Source: JAGLON01 sp041394985 (GTDB lineage: Bacteria; Zixibacteria; MSB-5A5; GN15; JAAZOE01). From it: a stretch of DNA of 64,000 bases. The stretch is from contig JAWLBI010000001.1 in NCBI GenBank assembly GCA_041394985.1, positions 2,108,001 through 2,172,000 on the forward strand. Direction: 5' to 3'. Positions 41,749-51,335 of this stretch are shown piece by piece. The position numbers and the translations under genes were made by a program. Positions within the stretch are counted from its first letter, which is position 1. The number at the start of each line of letters is the position of its first letter. The notes beneath the pieces are model-generated. The model ran no database searches. It worked only from the letters and a program-made list of their open reading frames with translations, and had not been told where the DNA came from.

Positions 41749-43596
41749 ATGAATGAACGGTTAAAAGTCAAGCTGGCCAATCTTCCCAAAGAGCCCGGCG
41801 TCTATATGATGAAGGACAAGACTGGGAAGATCATTTATATCGGTAAGGCCAAAAACCTGAAGAATCGGGTCGGTTCCTACTTTCACACCCGCGTCTATGA
41901 CCATCCCAAGACCGCCCGCATGGTGCCGCTCATCGAGTATATCGAGTTACTGGCGACCGATTCCGAAATCGAGGCGTTAATCCTCGAGGCCAACCTGGTC
42001 AAAGAGCACAAACCCCGATACAACGTCAACCTGAAAGACGATAAACGATTTCCATATCTCAAACTAACGCTGCAAGAAGCATATCCTCGTTTACTGGTAA
42101 CGCGCCGAGTCGAGCGCGATGGCGCGCGATATTTCGGGCCGTATACGAATTCATTCGGCATGCGCAAAACGTTGAAGTTTCTCATGCGGCATTTCGGATT
42201 ACGCTCGTGCACCTACGAAATTCCCTCGCCGACCGGGCGGGAATATAAGGTGTGTCTCGATTATCACATTGGCCGATGCGCCGGGGCATGCGAGGGGCTG
42301 GAAACGGTTGATGAATACAAGCGGCATGTCGATGATGTGATTCTGTTTTTGTCGGGGCGCCAAACCGATTTGATCAACAGCCTCAAGGAAAAAATGCAGC
42401 AGCTTTCGGAAGATATGAAGTTCGAAGAGGCGGCTCGAGTGCGCGATACGATTGCGGCGATGGAATCGGTCTGGCGGACTCAGAAGGTCGATGTGGCTCG
42501 GGATGTCGACCGCGATGTCATCGCGTATGCCCGCGAGGGAAAAGATGCCGTTGCGGCGGTACTGCAAATTCGCGAGGGGCTACTTATCGGCCGCCAGGAT
42601 ATGCAATTAAGCGTGAATCCGGAATTAACCGAGGCGGATTTGTTGTCTGGATTCATTCAGCAGTATTATAATCATGCCGAGAATCTCCCGAGCGAAATTT
42701 TCCTGCCAATGGAAATCGAAGACGGCGAATTGATCGAATCATGGCTTTCGAAGGTACGTGGGGGAAAGGTGAGCATCAATACACCGCAGCGCGGCCAAAA
42801 GGTTCAGCTGGTGTCGATGGCCGAAACCAATGCGCGGCTCGTTTTGGATGAGCTGCTTCTCCAGAAGAAGAAATACAATGAGCGCATCCCCAAATCGGCG
42901 GCGGCTCTGCGCAAGATTTTACAGCTCGATAAGGCGCCGCAGACAATCAGTTGTTTCGATATCTCCAACCTCGGTCGTACGGATAAGGTCGCATCACTCG
43001 TCTATTTCGAAAAAGGAAAACCGAAAAAATCCGAGTATCGGCACTTCAAGGTCAAGGATGTCGAGGGGCAGGACGATTTCGCATCGATGCACGAAGTGAT
43101 CACGCGCTACGTCTCAAGAAGGCAGGAAGAAAACAAACCGCTCCCGGATTTGATGATGGTCGACGGCGGCAAGGGGCAGTTATCGGTCGCGGTAAAAGTG
43201 TTTCAGGAATTAGGTGTCGTGAATCAACCGATTATAGGACTGGCCAAACGACTGGAGGAAGTGTTCGTCCCGAATCAGTCGGATCCGATGAATGTTCCGA
43301 AAAATTCACCCGCGCTGAATCTGCTCAAGCGAGTACGCGATGAAGCGCACCGGTTCGCCATTTCATATCATCGCAAGCTGCGAGACAAGCGAACGATTAC
43401 ATCGGAATTGAGCGAGATTGCCGGAGTAGGGAAGACTCGCCAGGAAGCATTGCTGAAACACTTCGGTTCAGTGAAAAAAATCAAGAAGGCGTCGGTCGAG
43501 GATATTGTCGCCGTCGATGGAATACCGGCCAAACTGGCTCAGGCAATATATGACCATTTTCACGCCGATGATACAGGTGGAAATAATGAATCGTAA
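41749..43596 (+). CDS. uvrC: excinuclease ABC subunit C
   Basis: Makes the two incisions around bulky DNA lesions. Order: GIY-YIG nuclease ('GVYMMKDKTGKIIYIGKAKNLKNRVGSYF', first 90 residues), UVR domain (about 200-235, 'LKEKMQQLSEDMKFEEAARVRD'), the RNase H-like C-terminal nuclease ('CFDISNLGRTDKVAS', 'MMVDGGKGQLSVA') and a helix-hairpin-helix pair. 615 residues from the ATG at 41749. Its last bases overlap the start of the next gene. Confidence 0.97.
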   Translation: MNERLKVKLANLPKEPGVYMMKDKTGKIIYIGKAKNLKNRVGSYFHTRVYDHPKTARMVPLIEYIELLATDSEIEALILEANLVKEHKPRYNVNLKDDKRFPYLKLTLQEAYPRLLVTRRVERDGARYFGPYTNSFGMRKTLKFLMRHFGLRSCTYEIPSPTGREYKVCLDYHIGRCAGACEGLETVDEYKRHVDDVILFLSGRQTDLINSLKEKMQQLSEDMKFEEAARVRDTIAAMESVWRTQKVDVARDVDRDVIAYAREGKDAVAAVLQIREGLLIGRQDMQLSVNPELTEADLLSGFIQQYYNHAENLPSEIFLPMEIEDGELIESWLSKVRGGKVSINTPQRGQKVQLVSMAETNARLVLDELLLQKKKYNERIPKSAAALRKILQLDKAPQTISCFDISNLGRTDKVASLVYFEKGKPKKSEYRHFKVKDVEGQDDFASMHEVITRYVSRRQEENKPLPDLMMVDGGKGQLSVAVKVFQELGVVNQPIIGLAKRLEEVFVPNQSDPMNVPKNSPALNLLKRVRDEAHRFAISYHRKLRDKRTITSELSEIAGVGKTRQEALLKHFGSVKKIKKASVEDIVAVDGIPAKLAQAIYDHFHADDTGGNNES

Positions 43597-44233
43597 ATTA
43601 TCGCTTTTTATCATTGTGTTTTTTTTGGGTGTCTTTGGGTCGCAATGCATGGCGGATGATGATGGCAGCGGCATTTTGCCGGACAGTCTGAAAGAACTTT
43701 TGGATCAAATGCTGGCCGATGACTTGATGATTCGCCAACAGACCGATTCAATCGAGACTCTGTTTGGCGACAAGTCGGACGAATACAAAAAGCAGTGTAA
43801 GCGCGAGGTGGAACAGGATAAGCGGCATCAGGATGAATTGGAAAAAATCATACTGAAATACGGGTGGCCGGGGAATAATCGCGCCGGCGCCAATGGGTGT
43901 TTCGCGGCTTTTGTCGTGCTCCAGCATTCGTCGCATGAATTCCAGAAGAAGTATCTGCCGGCTGTGCTTGAGGCGCAGAAGATAAAAGAGATATCCGGTT
44001 CGTATGTTGCCCTGTTAGTCGATCGCATTCGCATGTTCGATGGTGAAAAACAAGTGTACGGTTCACAAGTAGTCTGGGATGAAGAGAAGAACGGGTTGGT
44101 CGTGTATCCTATCGAGGACGAGGAACATGTCGATGAGCGGCGCGCCGAAGTCGGCCTCATGCCGCTGGCAATTTACTTAAATAGAATGGGAATCGAGTAC
44201 GAATCGCCGAAGAGCGATTCTACGAAAAAATAA
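43586..44233 (+). CDS. exported DUF6624-like protein
   Basis: A 215-residue protein with a signal peptide (about 1-22). The mature part shows the pattern I associate with DUF6624: 'DQMLADDLMIRQQ', 'ILKYGWPGNNRAGANG', 'FVVLQHSSHEFQKKYLPAV', 'VALLVDRIRMFDGEKQVYGSQ', then 'RRAEVGLMPLAIYL'. Function is unknown. The ATG at 43586 has GGTGGA in front and overlaps the uvrC stop by eleven bases, so it is probably cotranscribed. Confidence 0.75.
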   Translation: MNRKLSLFIIVFFLGVFGSQCMADDDGSGILPDSLKELLDQMLADDLMIRQQTDSIETLFGDKSDEYKKQCKREVEQDKRHQDELEKIILKYGWPGNNRAGANGCFAAFVVLQHSSHEFQKKYLPAVLEAQKIKEISGSYVALLVDRIRMFDGEKQVYGSQVVWDEEKNGLVVYPIEDEEHVDERRAEVGLMPLAIYLNRMGIEYESPKSDSTKK

Positions 44234-44237
44234 TTTT

Positions 44238-44786
44238 CTAAAACTTGTCAAAGCGCACCCAGGAGATCTTATCTCCGGGGGCGATAGTGTGTTTATCGCA
44301 GAATCCTCCGATAACCTCAACCACATATTGGGCAGGTTCCTCCGACCAGTAGTGCGATTCATCAAACGGCATGGCGTTTTTCTGAATCGAAACGATTTCC
44401 TTTTTGGAATTGACGAATATAATGTCGAGCGGCAGTTTGGTGTTCGACATCCAGAATGAGCGCGGTTGTTCGTCCGGGAAGATGAACAGCATGCACTGAG
44501 TTTCCGGCATTTCCTCACGGCGCATCATGCCGGTTTGCTGTTCGTCCCGGTTGTCGGCGACTTCCATGTCGAGTTTCAGTTTTTCAGAGCCGTCTGCTTG
44601 TAGAAACGATAACTCGCCCTGCTTCTTGAATTCCGGCGGGACATAGCGGGATTGCGTGTTCGGATCCGGAATCGATTTTTTATTCTTTGTTACAAAATAG
44701 CCGGATGATATCATTATGGCCAAAAAGCAAATGGCGACGATCACTATGGCCCGTTTCTTTTTCTGTGGCTGTTGTTGCTGAATCAT
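44238..44786 (-). CDS. membrane-anchored DUF192 family protein
   Basis: Residues 13-33 form one membrane helix; the C-terminal 110 residues are the DUF192 beta domain ('AERQQGLM'-type 'DEQQTGMMRREEMPETQCMLF', 'FWMSNTKLPLDIIFVN', 'YVVEVIGGFCDKHTIAPGDK'). The domain occurs widely in bacteria and archaea; its role is not known. It converges on the DUF6624-like gene, with four bases between stops. Confidence 0.88.
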   Translation of the reverse strand: MIQQQQPQKKKRAIVIVAICFLAIMISSGYFVTKNKKSIPDPNTQSRYVPPEFKKQGELSFLQADGSEKLKLDMEVADNRDEQQTGMMRREEMPETQCMLFIFPDEQPRSFWMSNTKLPLDIIFVNSKKEIVSIQKNAMPFDESHYWSEEPAQYVVEVIGGFCDKHTIAPGDKISWVRFDKF

Positions 44787-44943
44787 GAATTCGTTTCCTG
44801 ATTCTATACGATTAACGGTTCGTTTATCTGCTCCGACTCTTTTTTACTTGCCAAATCGAAATTAGTACAAAACTTTATAACAAACAAGCCAATTTCGATT
44901 GTGTTGACGTATATGTCATAGCATGGTGAAATGAAGAATCGCG

Positions 44944-45855
44944 ATGATATATTGTTTTAGTATTTTGATATTTCTACTGAGTGTAATTGGTGTATCATCT
45001 GTATATGCCGAATCGTTTGATATAAATGGAAGCTCGCACTTATTATCAATCGATAAAACGATAATGGCCGAGCAATTGAATGACACATCATCCACAAATC
45101 GATATGCCGAGCGCCGATACAATCTCTGGCTCGATTCGAAACATGCCGTCTATCATTTCGGATCCGATGCGGCTCGCGTGTATACCGCACCGATTCGCCT
45201 GAACAAAAAGAGCGCATTGATTCTGGGCGGAATTCTGGCGGTGGGTGGGGTGATTTATATATACGATCAGGAAATCCACGATGCCTTTCAGCGCAGTAAG
45301 GATGACCCGCTGTATAAGCCGATTCGGAAGCTGGGGGAGAATTTCGAGCGGTTCGGGTACATGGGGGATTCGAACAAATTTCTGGTCGGCGGTTTGGCCT
45401 TTAGCTATATCATTCGCTGGGATATGGGCGTGCGGATTTGTTCCGACGTCCTCGAATCTCATTTCATTGCCGGAATTACCAAAAACATCGCGAACAAGAC
45501 ATTCGGTCGTTATCGGCCGTTCGAAGGCGAGGGGCCTCGGTATTTCAAATTCGACGGCGGCACTTCGTTGCCGTCCGGGCATGCTTTGAATATTATCCAG
45601 ACCGCCTCGATTTTCTCATATCACATTGATTTCTGGCCGTTTACGGTCGGCGCGTATACGATAGCCGGGGCTATGTGTCTGGAGCGTATCACATCCAATG
45701 CACACTGGCCGTCGGATGTGTATTTCGCTGCTGTTTACGGGTATTTCGTATCGAAGGAAATCCTCCGCCTGAATGAAAACCGGCGACTGCGGGTCACGCC
45801 GACAGCGTCCAATGACAGGCAGTCCCTCGGTCTGCTCCTGTCACTTTCATTTTAG
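44944..45855 (+). CDS. PAP2-family phosphatase
   Basis: An exported or membrane phosphatase of the PAP2 superfamily, 303 residues, with a signal peptide (1-22). The three motifs are complete: KX6RP in 'KNIANKTFGRYRP', 'SLPSGHA' and 'ERITSNAHWPSDV' (R-x5-H-x3-D). Family members dephosphorylate lipid phosphates such as phosphatidic acid or undecaprenyl pyrophosphate. The domain is followed by a short tail ending in Phe ('GLLLSLSF'), which is compatible with an outer-membrane location but not proof of it. Confidence 0.88.
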   Translation: MIYCFSILIFLLSVIGVSSVYAESFDINGSSHLLSIDKTIMAEQLNDTSSTNRYAERRYNLWLDSKHAVYHFGSDAARVYTAPIRLNKKSALILGGILAVGGVIYIYDQEIHDAFQRSKDDPLYKPIRKLGENFERFGYMGDSNKFLVGGLAFSYIIRWDMGVRICSDVLESHFIAGITKNIANKTFGRYRPFEGEGPRYFKFDGGTSLPSGHALNIIQTASIFSYHIDFWPFTVGAYTIAGAMCLERITSNAHWPSDVYFAAVYGYFVSKEILRLNENRRLRVTPTASNDRQSLGLLLSLSF

Positions 45856-45917
45856 ATAACAGATTGTACAGCAATAAACTGATTGATATTTATTGAAGGA
45901 CGTTTTACATTCCGACC

Positions 45918-47132
45918 ATGTCGTCAGCTCCCGAACAAGTCTATACGGTCACGGCCGTAAATAAAATGGCTCGCTATACGATTGAGGAATCGTTTCCGTC
46001 GCTGTGGGTCGAGGGGGAGATATCCAATTATCTCCATCACGGTTCGGGGCATCGGTATTTTTCCTTAAAGGATGAAGAAAGTCAGATCCGCTGCGCCATG
46101 TGGCGCTCGTATGGTCAGACGCTCAAATTCGAGCCTAAGGACGGCATGAAGGTGCTCGTCAACGGTGGCCTGACGATTTACGAAAAGGGCGGGGCATATC
46201 AACTTTCAGTTAAAAAAATACTGCCGGCAGGGATTGGCGAGCTTGAACTGGCCCTGCGGCAATTGCGGGAAAAGCTGACCAAGGAAGGGTTGTTCGCTCC
46301 CGAGCATAAAAAGCCGCTTCCGGAATTCCCGATGAGAATCGGAATCGTAACCTCGCCGACCGGCGCGGTCATTCACGATGTTATTCGGGTCATGCGGAGG
46401 AGGAATCCGAAACTGGATATCTATCTCTGGCCATCCGAGGTGCAGGGTGATATAGCGCCTCCGCAATTGGCTGAGGGCATTCGGCAGCTCAATGCTTTTG
46501 GCGGGGTCGACCTCATTATAATAGGCAGGGGCGGTGGTTCACTGGAAGATTTATGGGCGTTCAATGACGAGCGGGTCGTGCGGGCCGTGTATGAATCGGA
46601 AATTCCTGTGATTTCGGCAGTCGGTCATGAGGTCGATTATACGCTGACGGATATGGTGGCCGATTATTCTGCCGCGACTCCGTCGATGGCGGCCGAGCTG
46701 GCTGCCTGGCCACTTGATGCCTTTCAGGTGAGTTTAATGGGATATGTTCGCGACCTGACTCATGCCATTAGGGAAGTCCTGCGGGACGGCAAAAGCCGCC
46801 TCCGAGATGTCGTTCAGTCATCGGTATTCCGACGGCCGGAGTCTATGCTGGAACAGCGGTTCCAGAGGCTGGATTCGCAAATACAACTTTTACGCTTGCT
46901 ATCGCAGAGTCGGTTTGATACCTTCCAAAAAAAGGCGACGCTGAATATGTCACGTCTCGAGGCCCTCTCGCCGTTAGCGGTGCTGGCGCGAGGGTTTTCT
47001 GTTGCCCGCGAAGCGGATAGCAAACGAGTGATACGGTCGATCGAAGCGGTTACCGTCGGTGATTCTATCGAGACCATAATCCCCGACGGGTCGTTTTTTT
47101 CGAAAATTGAGCGGACGGAAAAGAAAAAATGA
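45918..47132 (+). CDS. xseA: exodeoxyribonuclease VII large subunit
   Basis: Catalytic subunit of a single-strand exonuclease. N-terminal OB fold ('YTVTAVNKMARYTIEESFPS', 'GEISNYLHHGSGHRYFSLKD'), catalytic core with 'IGIVTSPTGAVIHDV', 'IIGRGGGSLEDLWAFNDE' and 'ISAVGHEVDYTLTD', then a coiled-coil region. 404 residues, slightly shorter than E. coli XseA. Its TGA overlaps the xseB ATG (ATGA). Confidence 0.96.
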   Translation: MSSAPEQVYTVTAVNKMARYTIEESFPSLWVEGEISNYLHHGSGHRYFSLKDEESQIRCAMWRSYGQTLKFEPKDGMKVLVNGGLTIYEKGGAYQLSVKKILPAGIGELELALRQLREKLTKEGLFAPEHKKPLPEFPMRIGIVTSPTGAVIHDVIRVMRRRNPKLDIYLWPSEVQGDIAPPQLAEGIRQLNAFGGVDLIIIGRGGGSLEDLWAFNDERVVRAVYESEIPVISAVGHEVDYTLTDMVADYSAATPSMAAELAAWPLDAFQVSLMGYVRDLTHAIREVLRDGKSRLRDVVQSSVFRRPESMLEQRFQRLDSQIQLLRLLSQSRFDTFQKKATLNMSRLEALSPLAVLARGFSVAREADSKRVIRSIEAVTVGDSIETIIPDGSFFSKIERTEKKK

Positions 47133-47377
47133 ATAAAAAGGCCCAAAAAGAGTATAAAGACTTCGAAAGCGCCATGGCCCGCCTGGAAGAAATCACGGCG
47201 GATCTCGAAGCGGGCGAACTCTCTCTGGAAGACTCAATAGCATTGTACACGGAAGGCGTCGAGATTGCCGCCGTATGCAATAAAAAGCTGACCGAAGCCG
47301 AGGGACAAATCGCAAAACTCACCAAAATGGCCGATTCATTCAAGCTTGCCCCCCTTGAGGAGAGCATCGATGACTAA
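47129..47377 (+). CDS. xseB: exodeoxyribonuclease VII small subunit
   Basis: 82 residues with the family core 'DFESAMARLEEITADLEAGELSLEDSIALYTEG', which forms a helical hairpin that binds the XseA coiled coil. It overlaps xseA by four bases at its start and ispA by eight bases at its end, so all three are translationally coupled. Confidence 0.95.
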   Translation: MNKKAQKEYKDFESAMARLEEITADLEAGELSLEDSIALYTEGVEIAAVCNKKLTEAEGQIAKLTKMADSFKLAPLEESIDD

Positions 47378-48248
47378 GGTGAAGGCCACTCCGCCCGCAT
47401 ATATGGTGAAAAATCGTGAAGTCATCGACAAATACTTATTGAAGTTTATGCCCGATGTCCATACATACCCTCAGATTCTGCATGAGGCCATCCATTATTC
47501 GGTGATGGCCGGCGGTAAGCGGCTGCGCCCCATTATGGCGCTGGCGGCATTTGAGGCCTGCGGAGGAAAGGGAGACGATATTTACAAGGCGGCCGTGGCC
47601 CTCGAGTTGATTCACACTTACTCGCTGATTCACGATGATTTGCCCTGCATGGACGATGATGATTTACGGCGCGGTAAACCGACTCTACATAAAAAATACG
47701 GCGAGGCAATTGCGCTTTTGGCTGGTGATGCCCTCCATGATTTCGCGTTTCGGCTGACGGCTGAAACCGGCAATACCGAAGTCGTTCTGGAATTGGCCGA
47801 AGCCATCGGCACCAATGGTATGCTGGCCGGGCAGATGGCCGATATGGATGCCGAGGGGCGCGACTTGACGCTCGATGAAGTCACATTTATTCACGTCCAT
47901 AAAACGGGGAAGCTGATTCGCGGATCTGTCCGCATTGGCGCCATTTTGGCCGGTGCTTCCGAGCAGCAACTGAATGGTATTACATTATATGGTGAGAAGG
48001 TGGGGCACGCCTTTCAAATTATAGATGATATCCTCGATATCGAGGGGGATACCGAAATACTCGGAAAGCCGGTCGGCTCCGATTCCAAGAATGACAAAGC
48101 GACATATCCGGCTGTTATCGGTCTTGCGAAATCGAAACAGAAAGCGATGGAATTGATAGATGAAGCCGTTGAGATTATAAATTCATCCGTATCACCAAGT
48201 GATACCTTTGTGGAAATCGCCCGATTTATCGGCGCACGTCAGATGTAA
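47370..48248 (+). CDS. ispA: polyprenyl (geranyl/farnesyl) diphosphate synthase
   Basis: Head-to-tail prenyltransferase that condenses IPP with allylic diphosphates. It has 'MAGGKRLRPIMALAAFEA', the first Asp-rich motif 'IHDDLPCMDDDDLRRGKPT', and the second 'IIDDILDIEGD'. The ATG at 47370 has GAGGAGAG upstream and gives 292 residues, the length of IspA-type short-chain synthases. Chain length (C10-C20) cannot be fixed from the sequence by eye. It is next to dxs, as in many bacteria. Confidence 0.93.
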   Translation: MTKVKATPPAYMVKNREVIDKYLLKFMPDVHTYPQILHEAIHYSVMAGGKRLRPIMALAAFEACGGKGDDIYKAAVALELIHTYSLIHDDLPCMDDDDLRRGKPTLHKKYGEAIALLAGDALHDFAFRLTAETGNTEVVLELAEAIGTNGMLAGQMADMDAEGRDLTLDEVTFIHVHKTGKLIRGSVRIGAILAGASEQQLNGITLYGEKVGHAFQIIDDILDIEGDTEILGKPVGSDSKNDKATYPAVIGLAKSKQKAMELIDEAVEIINSSVSPSDTFVEIARFIGARQM

Positions 48249-48261
48249 ACGAGGTTATTGC

Positions 48262-50268
48262 ATGCTTAATATGATACAATCTCCGGAAGACTTGAAAAAA
48301 CTGACCATCGATCAGCTGCTCGAACTGGCTGATGCCATCCGGCAGGAAATCATTTCAACCGTCAGTACAACCGGCGGCCATCTGGCGTCGAATCTTGGTG
48401 CGGTCGAATTGACGATTGCGCTTCATTATCTGTACAATTGTCCCAACGATCAAATCGTCTGGGATGTGGCGCATCAGGCCTATGTACACAAACTGCTGAC
48501 TGGGCGTAAAAACAGATTCCACACGATACGCCAATATGGAGGGTTGTCCGGATTCACCAAGCGCACGGAATCCGATGCCGACCCGTTCGGCGCGGGACAT
48601 GCATCGACGTCGATTTCGGCAGCCTTGGGACTGGCCGAGGCGAACGAGCGGCTCGGTCTCGACCGTAAAGTTATCGCTGTTATCGGTGATGGGGCCTTAA
48701 CCGGTGGTTTATCGTATGAAGGCCTCAATAATGCCGGGACACTGGGGCGCGATCTGTTGGTTATCCTGAACGACAACACGATGTCGATATCACAGAATGT
48801 CGGCGCCATTTCCCGCTACCTGACCAACATGCTCACCGATGAATCATACAATAAAATGCGCGATGATATCTGGCGCTTCGTCAGCCGATTGAAACGAGCT
48901 GATCGCATCAAATCGACGGTGCGGCATTTTGAAAAGCATTTTAAGGGCTTGCTGGTACCGGGCGTGCTGTTCGAGCGACTCGGTTTCCGTTATTTCGGTC
49001 CTATCGATGGACATGATCTGCCCTTGTTATTGAAGACGCTGGGTCCGATTAAGGAACTTGGCGGGCCGCGGTTGCTGCATGTGATTACGCAGAAGGGAAA
49101 AGGCTACGAGCCGGCGGAAAAGGATGCCACCAAGTATCACGGTGTCGGACAGTTCAATAAGGTTACCGGGCAATCGAAGAAAAGTACGAACAGCTTGCCC
49201 GCATATACGCAAGTGTTCGGCGATGCCATGGTAAAGATCGGCGAGAATCGCGATGATATCGTCGCCATTTCCGCGGCGATGGCGCCGGGAACCGGACTTG
49301 TTGAGTTTGCCGAGAAATATCCCGAGCGATTCTATGATGTCGGTATTGCCGAGGGGCATGCTGTTTGTTATGCCGGCGGATTGGCCGCCGGGGGCGTGCG
49401 CCCGTATGTGGCCATCTATTCGACATTCCTCCAGCGCGCGTACGATCAGATTATTCATGATGTCGCGCTGCAGAAACTCCCGGTCGTATTCTGTATCGAC
49501 CGCGCCGGTTTGGTCGGTGAAGACGGTCCGACGCATCATGGCACCTTTGATATCAGCTATCTGCGGCCGGTTCCGAATATGACCATTGCCGCGCCGGGCG
49601 ACGGCGATGAACTGGTCTGGATGCTTGATTATATCGCCAATCACAGCATGGGCGGGCCGGTTGCGGTTCGCTATCCGCGCGGGACGATTCCCTATGAACT
49701 GGGGCGCGATACCTCGAAGCTGGAATGGGGTCGCTGGGAAGTTGAAAACGGCGGTACGGACATCGCAATTCTGGCTACCGGTTCAATGGTACAGCCGTGT
49801 CGCAAAGCCGTCGAGCGGTTGCGGGCGGAAGGTGTCGATGCGTCGCTGGTTAATGCGCGCTTTATCAAGCCGATGGATCTGGAAATGCTGCAGGAACTCG
49901 CCGAACGATTCGATAAGATTGTCACGGTTGAGGAAAACAGCATCAATGGCGGGTTCGGATCAGGCGTTCACGATTATCTGGATGATATCGATTACAAAGG
50001 CAAACTGCTGCGCCTGGGTATTCCCGATCGATTCGTACAGCACGGCAGTCGCTCATTGTTATTGAAAGAAGTCGGTCTCGATGAGGATGGTATCTACCGC
50101 CGCATCAATACGATCGTGAAACCAAAGCGGTCTCTGTTCAATGTCTTCATTAATCGCAATGGCAAAAAGCAGGACGAAGAGACAAAAGAGCGGACTCAGA
50201 CTTCGGACCAGGTTACCGAGAAGGTTATCATCGGAAAATCGGAGACAGGCAAGGAAAACGGGGAATAA
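48262..50268 (+). CDS. dxs: 1-deoxy-D-xylulose-5-phosphate synthase
   Basis: Thiamine diphosphate enzyme that makes DXP from pyruvate and glyceraldehyde 3-phosphate, the first step of the MEP isoprenoid route. Motifs: 'TTGGHLASNLGAVELTIALHY', the ThDP motif 'GDGALTGGLSYEGLNNAG', 'DIVAISAAMAPGTGL', 'DRAGLVGEDGPTHHGTFD'. The ATG at 48262 gives 668 residues, about 40 more than usual; the extra part is a charged C-terminal tail (about 628-668, rich in Lys, Glu and Thr). nadK begins at the next base after the stop. Confidence 0.96.
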   Translation: MLNMIQSPEDLKKLTIDQLLELADAIRQEIISTVSTTGGHLASNLGAVELTIALHYLYNCPNDQIVWDVAHQAYVHKLLTGRKNRFHTIRQYGGLSGFTKRTESDADPFGAGHASTSISAALGLAEANERLGLDRKVIAVIGDGALTGGLSYEGLNNAGTLGRDLLVILNDNTMSISQNVGAISRYLTNMLTDESYNKMRDDIWRFVSRLKRADRIKSTVRHFEKHFKGLLVPGVLFERLGFRYFGPIDGHDLPLLLKTLGPIKELGGPRLLHVITQKGKGYEPAEKDATKYHGVGQFNKVTGQSKKSTNSLPAYTQVFGDAMVKIGENRDDIVAISAAMAPGTGLVEFAEKYPERFYDVGIAEGHAVCYAGGLAAGGVRPYVAIYSTFLQRAYDQIIHDVALQKLPVVFCIDRAGLVGEDGPTHHGTFDISYLRPVPNMTIAAPGDGDELVWMLDYIANHSMGGPVAVRYPRGTIPYELGRDTSKLEWGRWEVENGGTDIAILATGSMVQPCRKAVERLRAEGVDASLVNARFIKPMDLEMLQELAERFDKIVTVEENSINGGFGSGVHDYLDDIDYKGKLLRLGIPDRFVQHGSRSLLLKEVGLDEDGIYRRINTIVKPKRSLFNVFINRNGKKQDEETKERTQTSDQVTEKVIIGKSETGKENGE

Positions 50269-51153
50269 ATGCGATTAGGCATTATCGCCAATATGAGACG
50301 TCCGGATGCCGATGATGTCATCCGGCGTATTATTGCATGGGCGGAACAGCATGCCGTCGATACGAATCTCTGTTCTCAGTCGATGCAGGATCATGATTTC
50401 CAAATCCCGGTTTACTCTTGCGATGAACTGCCGCTTCGGTCCGATGTGATCGTTTCATTGGGGGGAGACGGTACCCTGTTGTCGACTGCGAGAGCCGTCG
50501 GTGATCACGGAACACCGATTCTTGGGATTAATCTCGGTTCGCTCGGTTTTCTCACGCAGATAACTCCAACAGCGCTCGAGGAAACGCTGACTGCCGTTCT
50601 GCAGAAAAACTACTCTATTGAAAAAAGAATGGTCGCCGAGGTGCATATCGAAGAGGGGCCGGAGTTGGAACAACCGTTCGCGCTCAATGATATTGTCGTG
50701 GACCGGGGTGGCATTTCGCGTATAATCAATCTCGACTTGTATGCCAACGATTATTTTATCTGTTCCTACGCGGCCGATGGGCTGATTATTTCAACGCCTA
50801 CCGGTTCGACTGCTTATTCTTTGGCGGTCGGGGGGCCGATTTTAAATCCCCTGATGAACGCATTTATCGTATCGCCGATTTCCGCATTTTCGCTGACGAC
50901 GCGACCGGTTATTTTTTCCGAGTTTGACGAACTTCGTATCGTAGCCCGGACGGCCGATCGTGAACCGGTTTTAACGCTGGATGGTCAGGTGTCGTGCAAT
51001 TTATCCCAAAAGTCCAGTTTCACCGTTCGTAAAGCCGATTACGATATCAATTTTATCGTTTTTCGGAAAAACTCCTTCTATGATGTTCTCCGCAATAAGC
51101 TGCACTGGGGAAGACTCCCCGAAGGCAAACCGGGGAAGCCTAAATATTTTTAA
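50269..51153 (+). CDS. nadK: NAD kinase
   Basis: Phosphorylates NAD to NADP. 'GGDGTLLSTARAVGDHGTPILGINLGSLGFLTQ' holds the GGDG motif; 'ADGLIISTPTGSTAYSLAVGGPI' and 'SPISAFSLTTRPVI' complete the signature. 294 residues. It directly follows dxs with no gap and ends the xseA-xseB-ispA-dxs-nadK cluster. Confidence 0.95.
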   Translation: MRLGIIANMRRPDADDVIRRIIAWAEQHAVDTNLCSQSMQDHDFQIPVYSCDELPLRSDVIVSLGGDGTLLSTARAVGDHGTPILGINLGSLGFLTQITPTALEETLTAVLQKNYSIEKRMVAEVHIEEGPELEQPFALNDIVVDRGGISRIINLDLYANDYFICSYAADGLIISTPTGSTAYSLAVGGPILNPLMNAFIVSPISAFSLTTRPVIFSEFDELRIVARTADREPVLTLDGQVSCNLSQKSSFTVRKADYDINFIVFRKNSFYDVLRNKLHWGRLPEGKPGKPKYF

Positions 51154-51335
51154 TAGCAACCGATTACAACTCCGATCATTAATTTCCCGGTTATAAAATT
51201 CCGTGCAAGATTCGTATTCCTTGTGGTATATATAAAGTAGATGCAAGATACCATTGAAAGAATAGGCGACCTTATTCGTCAGAAATATGTAGTTGGGAAG
51301 TTGTCACGCGGAAAACTTGTATAAAGGAACATGGC

